Below, in pieces: positions 1 to 8,458 of a stretch of DNA of 64,000 nucleotides. The first letter of the stretch is position 1, and every line of letters starts with the position of its first letter. Position numbers and translations under genes: made by a program. Location of the stretch: contig NZ_JAASQV010000003.1 in NCBI RefSeq assembly GCF_011761945.1, forward strand, positions 420,170 through 484,169, read 5' to 3'. A model generated the notes under the pieces. It was given only the letters and a program-made list of their open reading frames with translations. It made no database searches and was not told the origin of the DNA. The stretch comes from Sphingomonas leidyi (GTDB taxonomy: Bacteria > Pseudomonadota > Alphaproteobacteria > Sphingomonadales > Sphingomonadaceae).

Positions 1-1
1 C

Positions 2-1177
2 ACCATCGGCGCCATGCTCGACATCACCGAACGCGAGGAGCGCGAGGCGGCGCTGCGCCGCCGCGAGGCACAGTTGCGCTCGATCATCGAGACCGTGCCC
101 GAGGCGATGCTGGCGGTGGACGAGGAAGGCACGATCCGCGTGTTCAGCACTGCCGCGGAAGCCCTGTGGGACTATCGCGCCCATGAGGTGCTGGGCCATA
201 ATTTCGCGATGCTCACGCCCTATCCCCGCGACGAGGAGCCGGAATCGGAGACGCGGCTGGGCGCCTTTCTCAAGGCGGGCAAGCCGCTGGAACAGGGCCA
301 GACGATCGCCGCCGCCGGCCTGACCCGCGGCGGTGATCGCTTCCCGATGGAGATCCGCGGCGGCGTCGCCCAGATCGACGGGCATCTGCTCTATACCCTC
401 TTCGCCCGCAACCTGAGCGAGCAGTTCGCCGCCGAGGAGCGGCTGAGCGAACTCAATGCCGAGCTCGCCCATGTCGGCCGCCAATCGGCGATGAGCGAGC
501 TCGCCGCCGACATGGCGCACGAGCTCAACCAGCCGCTCGCCGCCACCTCCAACTTCCTCGCTGCGGCGCGGATGCTGCTCGACAAGGGCGAGGAATTCGA
601 GCGGGTCGGCGAATTGCTGCGCATGGCCAATGAACAGACGTTGCGCGCGGGAGAGATCATCCGCCGCCTGCGCAGCTTTACCATGCGCGGCGAAGTGGAT
701 CTGCGCATCATGCCGCTGGGGCCGACAATTCGTGACGCAGCCGATCTGGTCCTCATTGGTACCAGCCAGTTCAACATCCGGCTGACCTACGATCTGGACC
801 CCGAAATACCCTGTGTCTTCGCGGATCGCGTACAAGTGCAGCAAGTTGTTGTTAATCTTTTGCGCAATTCCATAGACGTTCTTCGCCAACAGGGAGGCAA
901 CGATCGCCGGATTATCGTACGATCGCGCAAGTCTACCAAAGATATGATTGCAATAGAAATCGTCGATAGTGGGCCGGGCATACCGGAACCAATGCTCGAC
1001 CAACTCTTTTCCCGTTTCACGACAACGAAGAAAGAAGGCGCAGGAATGGGTATTGGACTTTCCATCAGCAAGCGTATCATTGAGGCCCATGGTGGGGTTC
1101 TGAGTGCCGAAAATCGGCCCGAAGGGGGCGCGGTTTTCCGCTTCACGCTACCCACGACGGAACAGGGTGGAGAGTAG
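2..1177 (+). CDS. PAS-domain sensor histidine kinase, FixL-like (5' end outside window)
   Basis: Autophosphorylating kinase of a two-component pair; its partner is the response regulator that starts directly after its stop codon. The frame is open from base 2 and reads TIGAMLDITERE, the usual end of a PAS/PAC domain, so the ATG at 14 is probably internal and another PAS domain lies off the window. Counting from that ATG, a PAS domain covers about residues 20-140. The H-box ADMAHELNQPL lies near 165-175, the N-box near 290, and the G-box VDSGPGIP plus GMGIGLSIS at about 325-360. Organisation matches FixL-type kinases, but no heme-binding histidine can be judged. Codons from about 720 on are clearly less GC-rich than those before. 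Confidence 0.85.
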   Translation, partial: TIGAMLDITEREEREAALRRREAQLRSIIETVPEAMLAVDEEGTIRVFSTAAEALWDYRAHEVLGHNFAMLTPYPRDEEPESETRLGAFLKAGKPLEQGQTIAAAGLTRGGDRFPMEIRGGVAQIDGHLLYTLFARNLSEQFAAEERLSELNAELAHVGRQSAMSELAADMAHELNQPLAATSNFLAAARMLLDKGEEFERVGELLRMANEQTLRAGEIIRRLRSFTMRGEVDLRIMPLGPTIRDAADLVLIGTSQFNIRLTYDLDPEIPCVFADRVQVQQVVVNLLRNSIDVLRQQGGNDRRIIVRSRKSTKDMIAIEIVDSGPGIPEPMLDQLFSRFTTTKKEGAGMGIGLSISKRIIEAHGGVLSAENRPEGGAVFRFTLPTTEQGGE

Positions 1178-1792
1178 ATGACAAAAACGGTCTATATCGT
1201 GGACGACGACGATGCCGTCCGGGCCTCTTTGCACAGCCTCCTTTCGCTTCGCTCCGATCTGGTGATCCGGGCCTTCCGTTCGGGTGACATCTTCCTGGAA
1301 TCGCTGCCGGATCTCGATCCGGGCGTCCTGCTGCTCGATTTCCACATGCCGGGCTCGACCGGGCTCGACGTGCTCAACGCGGTGACGAGCGATCCGCGCT
1401 TCGTGGCGATCATCCTCACCGGCCAGGGCAATGTCGGTCTGGCGGTGCAGGCAATGAAGGCCGGCGCGCTCGATTTCATCGAAAAGCCCTATGAGGCAGA
1501 GTTCCTGATGACCGCGATCGACCTCGCTTTTTCGCGGCTCGAGGAGGGTAGCGAGGCGGCGACGCGCGTAAATGCCGCGGAATCCAAGATCGGCAAGCTC
1601 TCGCCGCGCGAGAAGGACGTGCTCAAGGGGCTGATCGAGGGACGATCGAACAAGATCATCGCCTATGAACTCGACATCAGCCCGCGCACGGTGGAGATCT
1701 ATCGCGCCAACCTGATGGAGAAGCTGGAAGTGCGCAGCCTTTCCGAAGCGCTGCGCATCGCCTTTGCCGCGGGAATGTTCCCCAAGAGCTAG
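1178..1792 (+). CDS. FixJ-family response regulator (receiver + LuxR-type HTH)
   Basis: Output regulator for the upstream kinase. The ATG follows the kinase stop codon with no gap, so the two are cotranscribed. Residues 1-120 form a receiver: acidic cluster D9-D12, phosphoacceptor D54 in LLLDFHMPG, and the lysine of IEKPYE near 105. The C-terminal part, from LSPREKDVLKGL near 140, is a LuxR/NarL helix-turn-helix with the recognition segment ISPRTVEIYRANLMEKL. At 204 residues it has the length of FixJ. Whether it controls oxygen responses, motility or something else cannot be read from the sequence. Confidence 0.88.
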   Translation: MTKTVYIVDDDDAVRASLHSLLSLRSDLVIRAFRSGDIFLESLPDLDPGVLLLDFHMPGSTGLDVLNAVTSDPRFVAIILTGQGNVGLAVQAMKAGALDFIEKPYEAEFLMTAIDLAFSRLEEGSEAATRVNAAESKIGKLSPREKDVLKGLIEGRSNKIIAYELDISPRTVEIYRANLMEKLEVRSLSEALRIAFAAGMFPKS

Positions 1793-1801
1793 CGCGCATA
1801 G

Positions 1802-2152
1802 TCAGCGCTCGGGATAGCCCCAGCCGGGCAACATCGCTTCGATCACGCTGGCGGGATCGTCGCGCGGGATGCGCGGCGGATATGCCGCATCCGCGGCCGC
1901 ACCCCCGATCACCGCAATGGCGCGCCAGCGCGGATCGGCGCGCAGCGCGGCCTCACCGCCGGGACGTGCGGCAAGCGCAGCTTCGTCGATGATCAGGACC
2001 GGGCTCCGGGCCAGCCAGCGCGCGACCCGCGGATCATCCAGATTGTCGATGGTGACGAGATCGGCGCCGGCCATCGACAAGCGGGCGATCAGCGTGCTGC
2101 GGAGGCCCATTTCACGCGCGACGAGCACCACCAGTGGGAACCTCGGGCTCAC
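1802..2152 (-). CDS. Small receiver-like protein without acidic pocket
   Basis: A 116-residue protein convergent with the FixJ-like gene. The start chosen is GTG 2152, preceded by AGGAGG at ideal distance; the longer frame from 2218 lacks such a site. The alternation LVVLVARE ... LVTIDNL ... VLIIDEAAL ... AIAVIGG resembles the beta-alpha pattern of a CheY-like receiver. The N-terminal Asp pair is replaced by RE, so normal phosphorylation is unlikely. I do not recognise a named family. It may be a pseudo-receiver acting with the neighbouring two-component pair, but that is inference. Confidence 0.55.
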   Translation of the reverse strand: MSPRFPLVVLVAREMGLRSTLIARLSMAGADLVTIDNLDDPRVARWLARSPVLIIDEAALAARPGGEAALRADPRWRAIAVIGGAAADAAYPPRIPRDDPASVIEAMLPGWGYPER

Positions 2153-2270
2153 TTGGCCCTCCTGCAACTTGCGACCCGGACTTACCGCCCGCGGGTGATC
2201 GGATGTATGCGCGACCATGCAGGTCCTGCCATCCGTGGCTTCTACCTAAATGTCGGACCGCAAAGGCGGA

Positions 2271-3608
2271 TCAGAACGAAAAGGCGAGATCGGCATGCGC
2301 AAACCGGGTGTCGCCGGTGCGCGGCGCATTGGGCGCATCGTGCAGGAAACGCCCCTTGGCGAGCCAGGCTGCGCCAAGCTCGAGGCGCAGTTCCCGCGGC
2401 ACCAGCCAGCGGCGCCCGCGCAGCTCGAACTGGGTGCCGCCGAAGCGGCCCGCGCGGCCGGCGCGATCGGTCACGCCGGTCGCGGAGAAGCTGTCGATGG
2501 CAGAAGCGAGCCAGGCGCCGCGCACCGATGCCATGAGGTCGAGCCGCTTCGAGGGTCGCGCCTCGAAGCGGATGCCCGGCGACACGATATTCGCCCGGCC
2601 CAGCGCACCATAGAGCGAGAGCGGGCCGAAATCGGCGCGGCGAGCGCCGTAGAGCGTGTCGAAACGCGTGAACGTGTCGGGGTTGGCCGTCTCGCCGCTG
2701 GCATAGTCGAAGAGCGCAGCCACGCGCGGCGCCCAGCTGCCGCCGAAGGTCCAGCCCATCTCGGCATGCACGAAGCCGGCGCGGACGCGAAGATCGCGCA
2801 CGTCGGTCACCGCGGCGGTTGCACGGGCTAGGCCGCGCTGGAGCGCAGTTTCCACTTCATAGTCCAGCGCATGCCGTGCCGGCGCCTGGCGCAGCCGCAC
2901 GCCGAAAGTCACCAGGCGGCGGTTGCGCGTCGGATGCGTGGCGCGATCATGCTCGATCAGGCGAAAGGCATAGGTCTCGAAGCCGGTCCTGCCGAACAGC
3001 CTGGCAAGCATGGCGTTGCCGCCGAAGAACTCGATATTCTCGGTCGCCCGGTCGAGCTGGACCTTGTTGTCGTAGATGTCCTCCGGCGTGTCGGGCAGCG
3101 CAGTGAACGGACGCGTCCAGAACAGGAAGAGCTGGTTGCGCCTTTCGTCCTGCATCTCGAGCTTCGCGCCGAGATAGGTGGGCACGCCATTGGGGAAATC
3201 GGTGCGCCCCACCAGGCGGCTCGCGCCGATGTCCATCGCGAATTTGCCCGCGGTGAGTTGCATGCCCCTGGCGGGCCGCCAGGCGAGATAGGCCTGGACC
3301 GGCTCGAGGTCGTTGATTTCGTTGGTGCGCACCGAGCTCCGGTCGCGCTCGCCATATCCACGCGCGTCGACCAGCTCGCCGCCCAGCGTGAAGCCGCCGA
3401 TCTCGGCCTTCGCCGCCAGCATGGAGCGGAACGAGAGGAAGCTGTCATGTTCCGGCGTGTTCGGACGGAACTGCCCGCCGATCGTCTCGGCGCGGGCGCG
3501 CAGGCTGCCGTTCACGCTCAGCTTCACCCTGTCCTGCGCGAACGCCGGCGCGGCGGCGAGCGGCAGGATCGCCGCACAGGCGACGGGGATGCGAACGGAA
3601 CGGGCCAC
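2271..3608 (-). CDS. Alginate-export-family outer membrane beta-barrel protein
   Basis: A 445-residue exported protein. Residues 1-24 are a signal peptide ending in AFA before QDRVKLSV. The rest is amphipathic beta-strand with many aromatic girdle residues and an end in AHADLAFSF, typical for outer membrane barrels. The pattern RLVGRTDFPNGVPTYLGAK with WTRPF is characteristic of the alginate-export (AlgE-like) domain, a porin family in sphingomonads and Caulobacter. The natural substrate may not be alginate. A CCTATAAT element (3638-3643, minus strand) sits 30 bases before the ATG, the same element found before the flagellar operons, so coregulation is possible. Confidence 0.75.
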   Translation of the reverse strand: MARSVRIPVACAAILPLAAAPAFAQDRVKLSVNGSLRARAETIGGQFRPNTPEHDSFLSFRSMLAAKAEIGGFTLGGELVDARGYGERDRSSVRTNEINDLEPVQAYLAWRPARGMQLTAGKFAMDIGASRLVGRTDFPNGVPTYLGAKLEMQDERRNQLFLFWTRPFTALPDTPEDIYDNKVQLDRATENIEFFGGNAMLARLFGRTGFETYAFRLIEHDRATHPTRNRRLVTFGVRLRQAPARHALDYEVETALQRGLARATAAVTDVRDLRVRAGFVHAEMGWTFGGSWAPRVAALFDYASGETANPDTFTRFDTLYGARRADFGPLSLYGALGRANIVSPGIRFEARPSKRLDLMASVRGAWLASAIDSFSATGVTDRAGRAGRFGGTQFELRGRRWLVPRELRLELGAAWLAKGRFLHDAPNAPRTGDTRFAHADLAFSF

Positions 3609-3637
3609 GGGACACTCCGGAAATGGTTACCCGGTCA

Positions 3638-3643
3638 ATTATA
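3638..3643 (-). promoter_or_regulatory. -10 element (TATAAT) for the alginate-export-type gene
   Basis: On the minus strand the bases read CATCCTATAATTG, 30 bases upstream of the start at 3608. It matches the -10 element before the flagellar operons. A GTTTGCAAATC stretch lies just upstream. No clear TTGACA -35 is visible. Confidence 0.5.
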
Positions 3644-3710
3644 GGATGATTTGCAAACTCCGGTCTGCTCGCAGTGCCCGTGCGACCTCAGGAGGGCGAG
3701 GAGTTAGTCC

Positions 3711-3716
3711 TATAAT
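3711..3716 (+). promoter_or_regulatory. -10 element (TATAAT), probable chemoreceptor promoter
   Basis: AGTCCTATAATGG, about 300 bases before the chemoreceptor ATG; a second TACAAT copy lies at 3764-3769. Both match the flagellar -10 consensus of this window. Confidence 0.45.
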
Positions 3717-3975
3717 GGTGCCACTTTCCTGCCGGGCAGGACACCCTCCCCGATCGCGGCGCCTACAATGGAACCGCCGGAAAACAACGAAAGATCAAGA
3801 ATGTTCGGCACGATCAAGCAGCTGGCCCTTCGCAAGGAAGATGCCGGTGGGCGTCGCCATTCTCGGCACCCGGGCCCTCGGTCCGGGCGTCGGCGACTAT
3901 GTTGCCAGCAGGGCAGGAACCCCGCCTGGGCGTCGTTCTGATGCCGCCGCTCCCCATCGAATTTTAGTCGGGACG

Positions 3976-3992
3976 GGCTCTCGTCGAGAGCC
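3976..3992. promoter_or_regulatory. Perfect 8+1+8 inverted repeat before the chemoreceptor gene
   Basis: GGCTCTCG T CGAGAGCC, ending 26 bases before the ATG and just ahead of the ribosome-binding site GCAGGAG. It could be an operator or an RNA hairpin that influences translation of the receptor mRNA. No T-run follows, so it is not a terminator. Confidence 0.5.
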
Positions 3993-4017
3993 TGTCTCTT
4001 TGCAGGAGAAGTATGAG

Positions 4018-5895
4018 ATGCTCGCAAAGTTGAAGATTCCAACCAAGATATTGGGGCTCGTCGCCATAATCGCCGCCGTGGGGATGGGCGTCGCACTGTT
4101 CGGATCGGACGCGCTCCTGCGCATCGACCGGAGCTATTCGGAGATGATCGAGAACCAGATGCCCGTGGCAACCGAGCTGGCACGCGCCAATCGTCGCGCA
4201 TCGGACATCGCCTATGCCGGCTATCGCGCGCTTTCCTATGACGGCGCTTCGAAGATGGCCCAGGAGGCCGGCAAGGCGGAGCAGGGCAATTTCGAGACGG
4301 CCAACAAGCTGCTCGACAATGCCGAACAGCTCCAGCCTTCGCTGAAGCCGCAGCTCGACAGGTTCCGCAGCCAGATCGCCAAGATCCACGAGCTTGCGGC
4401 GCAGGCGGTCGTGCTCGGCCAGCGCAACGAAAATGACGGCGCCAAGGCATTGCTCGCCAAGGTGGATCCGCTGATCATCGACCTTTCCGCGCAGATGGTG
4501 AAGTTCAACGACAATGTGGTCGCCAACGGCAAGGCCCGATCGAACGAGCTTACCGAGAAAAGCTATTCCACGATCTACACGATGCTGGTCGTCAGCCTCG
4601 TCTCGATCCTGACCACGATGGGCTTCAGCTATTTCGTCTCGCGTTCGGGCATCACCCTGCCGCTCGCGCGCCTGCAGGAGGCGATGCTCGCGCTCGCCGG
4701 TGGCAACAACCGCGTCGAAGTGCCGGGCACCGATCGCGGCGACGAACTGGGCGCGATGGCAAAGACCGTGCTGGTCTTCCGCGACACCGCCCAGGCGCAG
4801 GAAGCCGCCGCCGCGGCCAAGGCCATTGCCGACGCCGAGCAGAAGATGGTGGTCGACACGCTCGGCGAGAATCTCGGGGAAGTCGCCAGGGGAGACCTGA
4901 CCGCGGAGATCGCCCGGGAGTTCCCGGCCGACTATGCCACCCTCAAGACCAACTTCAACGCAGCGCTGACCAGCCTGCGCACGCTGATCGGCTCGGTGAT
5001 GGAATCGACGTCGACGATCCATACCGGCTCGAGCGAAATCGCCCAGGCCTCGGAAGACCTGGCCCGCCGCACCGAAGCCAATGCCGCCAGCCTGGAGGAG
5101 ACCTCCGCCGCCGTCACCCAGATGGACGAGCGGTTGAAGACGATGGCGGCCTCGGCCGGCCGCACGGTAGCGCGCGCCGACGGCGCGATCTCGACCGTAT
5201 CGGGCGGCCGCGCGATCGCCGACGAGGCGGTGCAGGCGATGACGCGCGTCTCGGAATCCGCCAAGGGCATCGACAGCGTGATCGAGGGCCTGGACAAGAT
5301 CGCGTTCCAGACGCGGGTGCTGGCGATGAACGCCGCGGTGGAGGCCGGGCGGGCCGGCGAGGCGGGACGCGGCTTCGCGGTGGTCGCCGACCTGGTCTCG
5401 GCGCTGGCGATGCGGGCGGAGGAAGAGGCCGGTCGCGCCCGCGACCAGCTGACCGCCACCCAGACCGATATCGTCGCCGCGGTGGCGATGGTCGAGAAGG
5501 TCGACGGCGCGCTGGCCGATATCTCGAGCGACGTCGGCGAGGTGCACACGTTGCTCGCCGAGATGGCGACGGACAATGCCGCGCAATCGACGGCGATCAC
5601 CCAGATCAGCACCGCCATCGGGTCGATGGACCAGGCGACCCAGCAGAATGCCGCGATGGTCGAGGAAACCTCCGCCGCCGCGCGCAACCTGAACACCGAG
5701 GTGAGCACGCTCTCCGAGCAGGCCGGCCGCTTCACCGTGGGCAACGCCGCCGCCGTGCGCCCGGCCATGCGCCCGGCCCCGATGCCTGCCACCCGCGCAC
5801 CGAAACCGGCCTCGAAAAAGGCCTATGTCTCGCCGGTAAAGGCCCTGGCCACTAACGGCGCGATCGAGACCAGCGGAGACTGGGCTTCGTTCTGA
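4018..5895 (+). CDS. Methyl-accepting chemotaxis protein with C-terminal tether
   Basis: Membrane chemoreceptor of 625 residues. The start at 4018 is set by the strong site GCAGGAGAAG and by the N-terminal membrane helix at about residues 10-28; the open frame further upstream is not coding-like. A helical ligand domain (about 30-185) is followed by a second membrane helix IYTMLVVSLVSILTTMGF, a HAMP domain and the long coiled-coil signalling domain. The hairpin tip reads RVLAMNAAVEAGRAGEAGR then GFAVVADLVSAL, with unusual substitutions compared with the canonical TN...EVR pattern. The protein ends GDWASF, matching the x-W-x-x-F pentapeptide that tethers CheR and CheB, both encoded downstream in this window. 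Confidence 0.93.
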   Translation: MLAKLKIPTKILGLVAIIAAVGMGVALFGSDALLRIDRSYSEMIENQMPVATELARANRRASDIAYAGYRALSYDGASKMAQEAGKAEQGNFETANKLLDNAEQLQPSLKPQLDRFRSQIAKIHELAAQAVVLGQRNENDGAKALLAKVDPLIIDLSAQMVKFNDNVVANGKARSNELTEKSYSTIYTMLVVSLVSILTTMGFSYFVSRSGITLPLARLQEAMLALAGGNNRVEVPGTDRGDELGAMAKTVLVFRDTAQAQEAAAAAKAIADAEQKMVVDTLGENLGEVARGDLTAEIAREFPADYATLKTNFNAALTSLRTLIGSVMESTSTIHTGSSEIAQASEDLARRTEANAASLEETSAAVTQMDERLKTMAASAGRTVARADGAISTVSGGRAIADEAVQAMTRVSESAKGIDSVIEGLDKIAFQTRVLAMNAAVEAGRAGEAGRGFAVVADLVSALAMRAEEEAGRARDQLTATQTDIVAAVAMVEKVDGALADISSDVGEVHTLLAEMATDNAAQSTAITQISTAIGSMDQATQQNAAMVEETSAAARNLNTEVSTLSEQAGRFTVGNAAAVRPAMRPAPMPATRAPKPASKKAYVSPVKALATNGAIETSGDWASF

Positions 5896-5919
5896 GGCCC
5901 GGCTCCAGCTGCGCGAACG

Positions 5920-5950
5920 GGGCGTCCCGGCTTCGGCCGGGGCGCCCTTT
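5920..5950 (+). terminator. Hairpin terminator after the chemoreceptor gene
   Basis: GGGCGTCCCGGC, loop TTCG, GCCGGGGCGCCC, then TTT. A 12-bp stem with one mismatch, 24 bases after the stop codon. Confidence 0.65.
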
Positions 5951-5988
5951 CCCTGCGGCCCCCGCATCCTGGCGGGCACCGGTGCCGC

Positions 5989-7149
5989 TCATTCGAGCAT
6001 GCGCTTCCCGATCGCCGCCACGAAGGCATCGAGATCGGTGGTGCCGGCATTGCTCAGGATGATGACCGTCAGATCGCTGTCCAGGAACCGGTAGAGCTGG
6101 CTCTGCGTGCCCATGATATGGCCCGGACGCTTTGCGACGCGATGCGTCGTGCCGCCGGCCCTTGTGTCATACACCCAGAGGCCGAGGCCATAGCGGTCGA
6201 GCCCGGCTGCGGTCATCTGGTCGAGCATGGGCCGGCCGATCAGCCGGCCGTCGAACAGCGCATTGGAAAAGCGCAGCAGGTCGCCCACGCTCGAATAGAG
6301 CGCGCCGGCGGCATACCAGTTCTCGGGATAGACCGGCGTGTCATGCTGCAGCGTTCGGCGATCGGCGCCGAGCGAATAGGCATTGGCCAGGTTGGGAACG
6401 ACATCCTGGTGGCGCATCATTCCGCTGTGGCGCATCTGCAGCGGAAGCAGGATGCGCTCGCCCAGCACGACGCCGAACGGCTTCCCATAGGCCTGTTCGA
6501 TGATCTTCCCGAGGATGATGTAATCGGCATTGTTGTAGTCGAAGACCTTGCCCGGCGCGTTGACGAGCGGATCGCTGCAGAACTTCCGAAGCAGATCGTC
6601 GCTGCTGTAGGGCGTCTGATAGAGCGGCAGCCGGTCGTGCCGGACGGCGTCCTCGATCTGGGCCCGGATGGCCTGCCGCTCGTCCTCGATATTGGGAATG
6701 ACGTCGATGTTCCGCAGCCCGGACGTGTGGTTGAGAAGCTGGCGGACCGTCACCCTCGTTGCCGCTTCGCCGCGATAGTCGGGAAGATAGGTGCCGACCG
6801 TCCGGTCGAGGTCCAGCCGCCGCTGCTCCGCGAGCTGGAGAATGAGCGTCGAGGTGAAGAGCTTGGTGATCGAGGCGACCCAATAGACGGTGTGGTCCGC
6901 GTTCGGCACATTGTGCTCGCGGTCGGCCAGGCCGAAGCTGCGTTCGAAGGCCACCCGGCCGCCCTTCTGCACCAGGATCGTGCCGCTGAAGCCATGTTCC
7001 GCGGCATAGCCGGCAATGAAATCCCCGGGCGATTGCCCGGCCGGGGACCGGGCCGTCGCGATCGGCGGAGCCTGTTGCGCGCCGGCGGACGGAGCGAGCG
7101 CAGCGGCCAGGCCGATCGCCATCACCAACGAGCGAAGGAACAGGTGCAC
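5989..7149 (-). CDS. Serine beta-lactamase-like hydrolase, exported
   Basis: A 386-residue protein of the class C beta-lactamase / penicillin-binding-protein-like esterase family. GTG 7149 is chosen because GGGAGG lies five bases ahead and it gives a signal peptide (VHLFLRSLVMAIGLAAALAP...AGA). The extra frame up to 7320 is Arg/Cys-rich and not coding-like. The catalytic SxxK is S93-ITK, the YxN motif is Y205-NN, and GHIMGTQ near the C-terminus supplies the third motif. It is likely periplasmic or membrane-anchored. Substrate is unknown: family members cleave D-Ala peptides, esters or beta-lactams. No link to motility is evident. Confidence 0.85.
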   Translation of the reverse strand: MHLFLRSLVMAIGLAAALAPSAGAQQAPPIATARSPAGQSPGDFIAGYAAEHGFSGTILVQKGGRVAFERSFGLADREHNVPNADHTVYWVASITKLFTSTLILQLAEQRRLDLDRTVGTYLPDYRGEAATRVTVRQLLNHTSGLRNIDVIPNIEDERQAIRAQIEDAVRHDRLPLYQTPYSSDDLLRKFCSDPLVNAPGKVFDYNNADYIILGKIIEQAYGKPFGVVLGERILLPLQMRHSGMMRHQDVVPNLANAYSLGADRRTLQHDTPVYPENWYAAGALYSSVGDLLRFSNALFDGRLIGRPMLDQMTAAGLDRYGLGLWVYDTRAGGTTHRVAKRPGHIMGTQSQLYRFLDSDLTVIILSNAGTTDLDAFVAAIGKRMLE

Positions 7150-7279
7150 GCGACCTCCCGCATTGTTTCCGGCAGCCCCGTCGCCATCATGGCAATGTCC
7201 CCCGTCGGCGCGCAAGCGCATGGTTCGGCACTTGTGCCGCGAGGTTGCGCGAACATTGCGCCCAAGTCCCCTCTCCCGC

Positions 7280-7585
7280 CTATGCCGGCAGCATGAACCG
7301 CAGCATCGCCGCGCTCGCAACTCCGATCAGGACGGTAGGCAGCAGCGGCAGCCTCGTGGCGGCGAACAGCGTCGCGACGAGTGCGATCAGATCCGCGGAG
7401 CGCCCGGCGGCGAAGGCCGGCGCGATCACCGAAACGAGGACGCAACCGGGTGCGGCATCCATCACCGCCGTCATGCGCGGAGACAATATGCGGTCGCCGA
7501 GCAGCAGATAACCGCCGATCCGGGTAGCATAGGTCACGATCGCCATCAGCAGGATCGCCCCCAGGGTGGCGGGGTCGGGCATCAT
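7280..7585 (-). CDS. azlD: AzlD-family branched-chain amino acid exporter subunit
   Basis: A 101-residue protein with four hydrophobic segments, including the conserved start region LLMAIVTYATRIGGYLL. It pairs with AzlC to export branched-chain amino acids or analogues. ATG 7585 overlaps the azlC stop by four bases (ATGA), the normal coupling for this pair. Confidence 0.85.
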   Translation of the reverse strand: MMPDPATLGAILLMAIVTYATRIGGYLLLGDRILSPRMTAVMDAAPGCVLVSVIAPAFAAGRSADLIALVATLFAATRLPLLPTVLIGVASAAMLRFMLPA

Positions 7586-8316
7586 GGCCGTGCCCAGGCG
7601 CAAGCGGCCAGGACGCCCGCAACCGCACCCGCCGGCACATACCAGGCGCCGGGCACGAGCAGGTAGACGGCAATGGCGACGGCAAGGCTCACCGCCCAGG
7701 GCATTGCGGCGCGCACACTCTTCCACATGCCCCGCAGCAGGACGAGGAACACGGCCGGAAACGCCATGTCGAAGCCATAGCGCGTGATGTCGCCCAGCAC
7801 CGGGCCGAGGAGCGCGCCCAGTGCGGTAAAGGCCACCCAGGTGGCGTAGAGCCCGATCGAGACGCCGAGATAATAAGCGAGGCTGAACGGTTGCGACCGA
7901 CCCGCCCTTGCCCCCAGCCTGGCATCCGCGAGCCCCATCGCCCAGCTTTCATCGCACATGAAGAACAGCGCCGGCAGCACCTGCCGACGGGGCAGATGGC
8001 GCAGATAGGGCGCGAACGCCGCCCCCATCAGCAGGTGACGGCAATTGACCAGCATCGTCACGCCCCCGATCAGGAGGAGGTGCGGCGGCGAAGTCCATAG
8101 CCCGATCGCGGCGAACTCGGATCCGCCGCCGAAGTTCAGCCCCGTGAGGATCGGCACTTCCAGGGCGCCGAGCCCCTTGGCCGATGCCTGCGCGCCCAGC
8201 ACGAGCGCGAACGGTATGAATCCGATCATCACGGGCAGCGATGCCCGCAAGCCCCGCGCCAGTTCGGCGCGGCGCTCTGGTACCGGCATCGACCTGCCCT
8301 GCGTCATTCCCGTCAT
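7582..8316 (-). CDS. azlC: AzlC-family branched-chain amino acid exporter, large subunit
   Basis: About 244 residues with seven or so membrane segments, and the family motifs GFIPFALVLGAQASAKGL and FFMCDESWAMG. ATG 8316 is taken as start because GAAGGG precedes it by five bases. It forms an operon with azlD and lies divergent from an Lrp/AsnC-type regulator, the usual controller of such exporters. Confidence 0.85.
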   Translation of the reverse strand: MTGMTQGRSMPVPERRAELARGLRASLPVMIGFIPFALVLGAQASAKGLGALEVPILTGLNFGGGSEFAAIGLWTSPPHLLLIGGVTMLVNCRHLLMGAAFAPYLRHLPRRQVLPALFFMCDESWAMGLADARLGARAGRSQPFSLAYYLGVSIGLYATWVAFTALGALLGPVLGDITRYGFDMAFPAVFLVLLRGMWKSVRAAMPWAVSLAVAIAVYLLVPGAWYVPAGAVAGVLAACAWARP

Positions 8317-8458
8317 GGCTGCCCTTCGGATTGCGGAACTATTTGCAGGCAGTCGTATATGCCGCTTCAAGGCGCATTAGGTTGCGAACTTTCGCGATAT
8401 TCGGCAGCATCTCAGCATTTATGATTACATATTCTCATGGATGTGGAATATTCCGCCA

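Larger units (their letters stand above)
3609..4017. other. Intergenic region with promoters before the chemoreceptor gene
   Basis: About 400 bases without a secure gene. It holds the minus-strand promoter for the porin-like gene, plus-strand CCTATAAT at 3709-3716 and CCTACAAT at 3762-3769, and a perfect inverted repeat at 3976-3992. A 46-codon frame from ATG 3801 to TGA 3941 (MFGTIKQLALRKED...) is preceded by only a weak ribosome site and has low-complexity Arg-rich content. I do not call it a gene. The chemoreceptor transcript probably has a leader of up to 300 bases. Confidence 0.5.

Noticed and set aside
3801..3941. A 46-codon frame before the chemoreceptor
   Set aside because: Weak ribosome site, Arg-rich tail and no coupling to the receptor gene; noted under the intergenic region only.
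3964..5979. A 671-codon frame antisense to the chemoreceptor gene
   Set aside because: Gly/Arg/His-rich shadow; the receptor sequence is unmistakable on the other strand.
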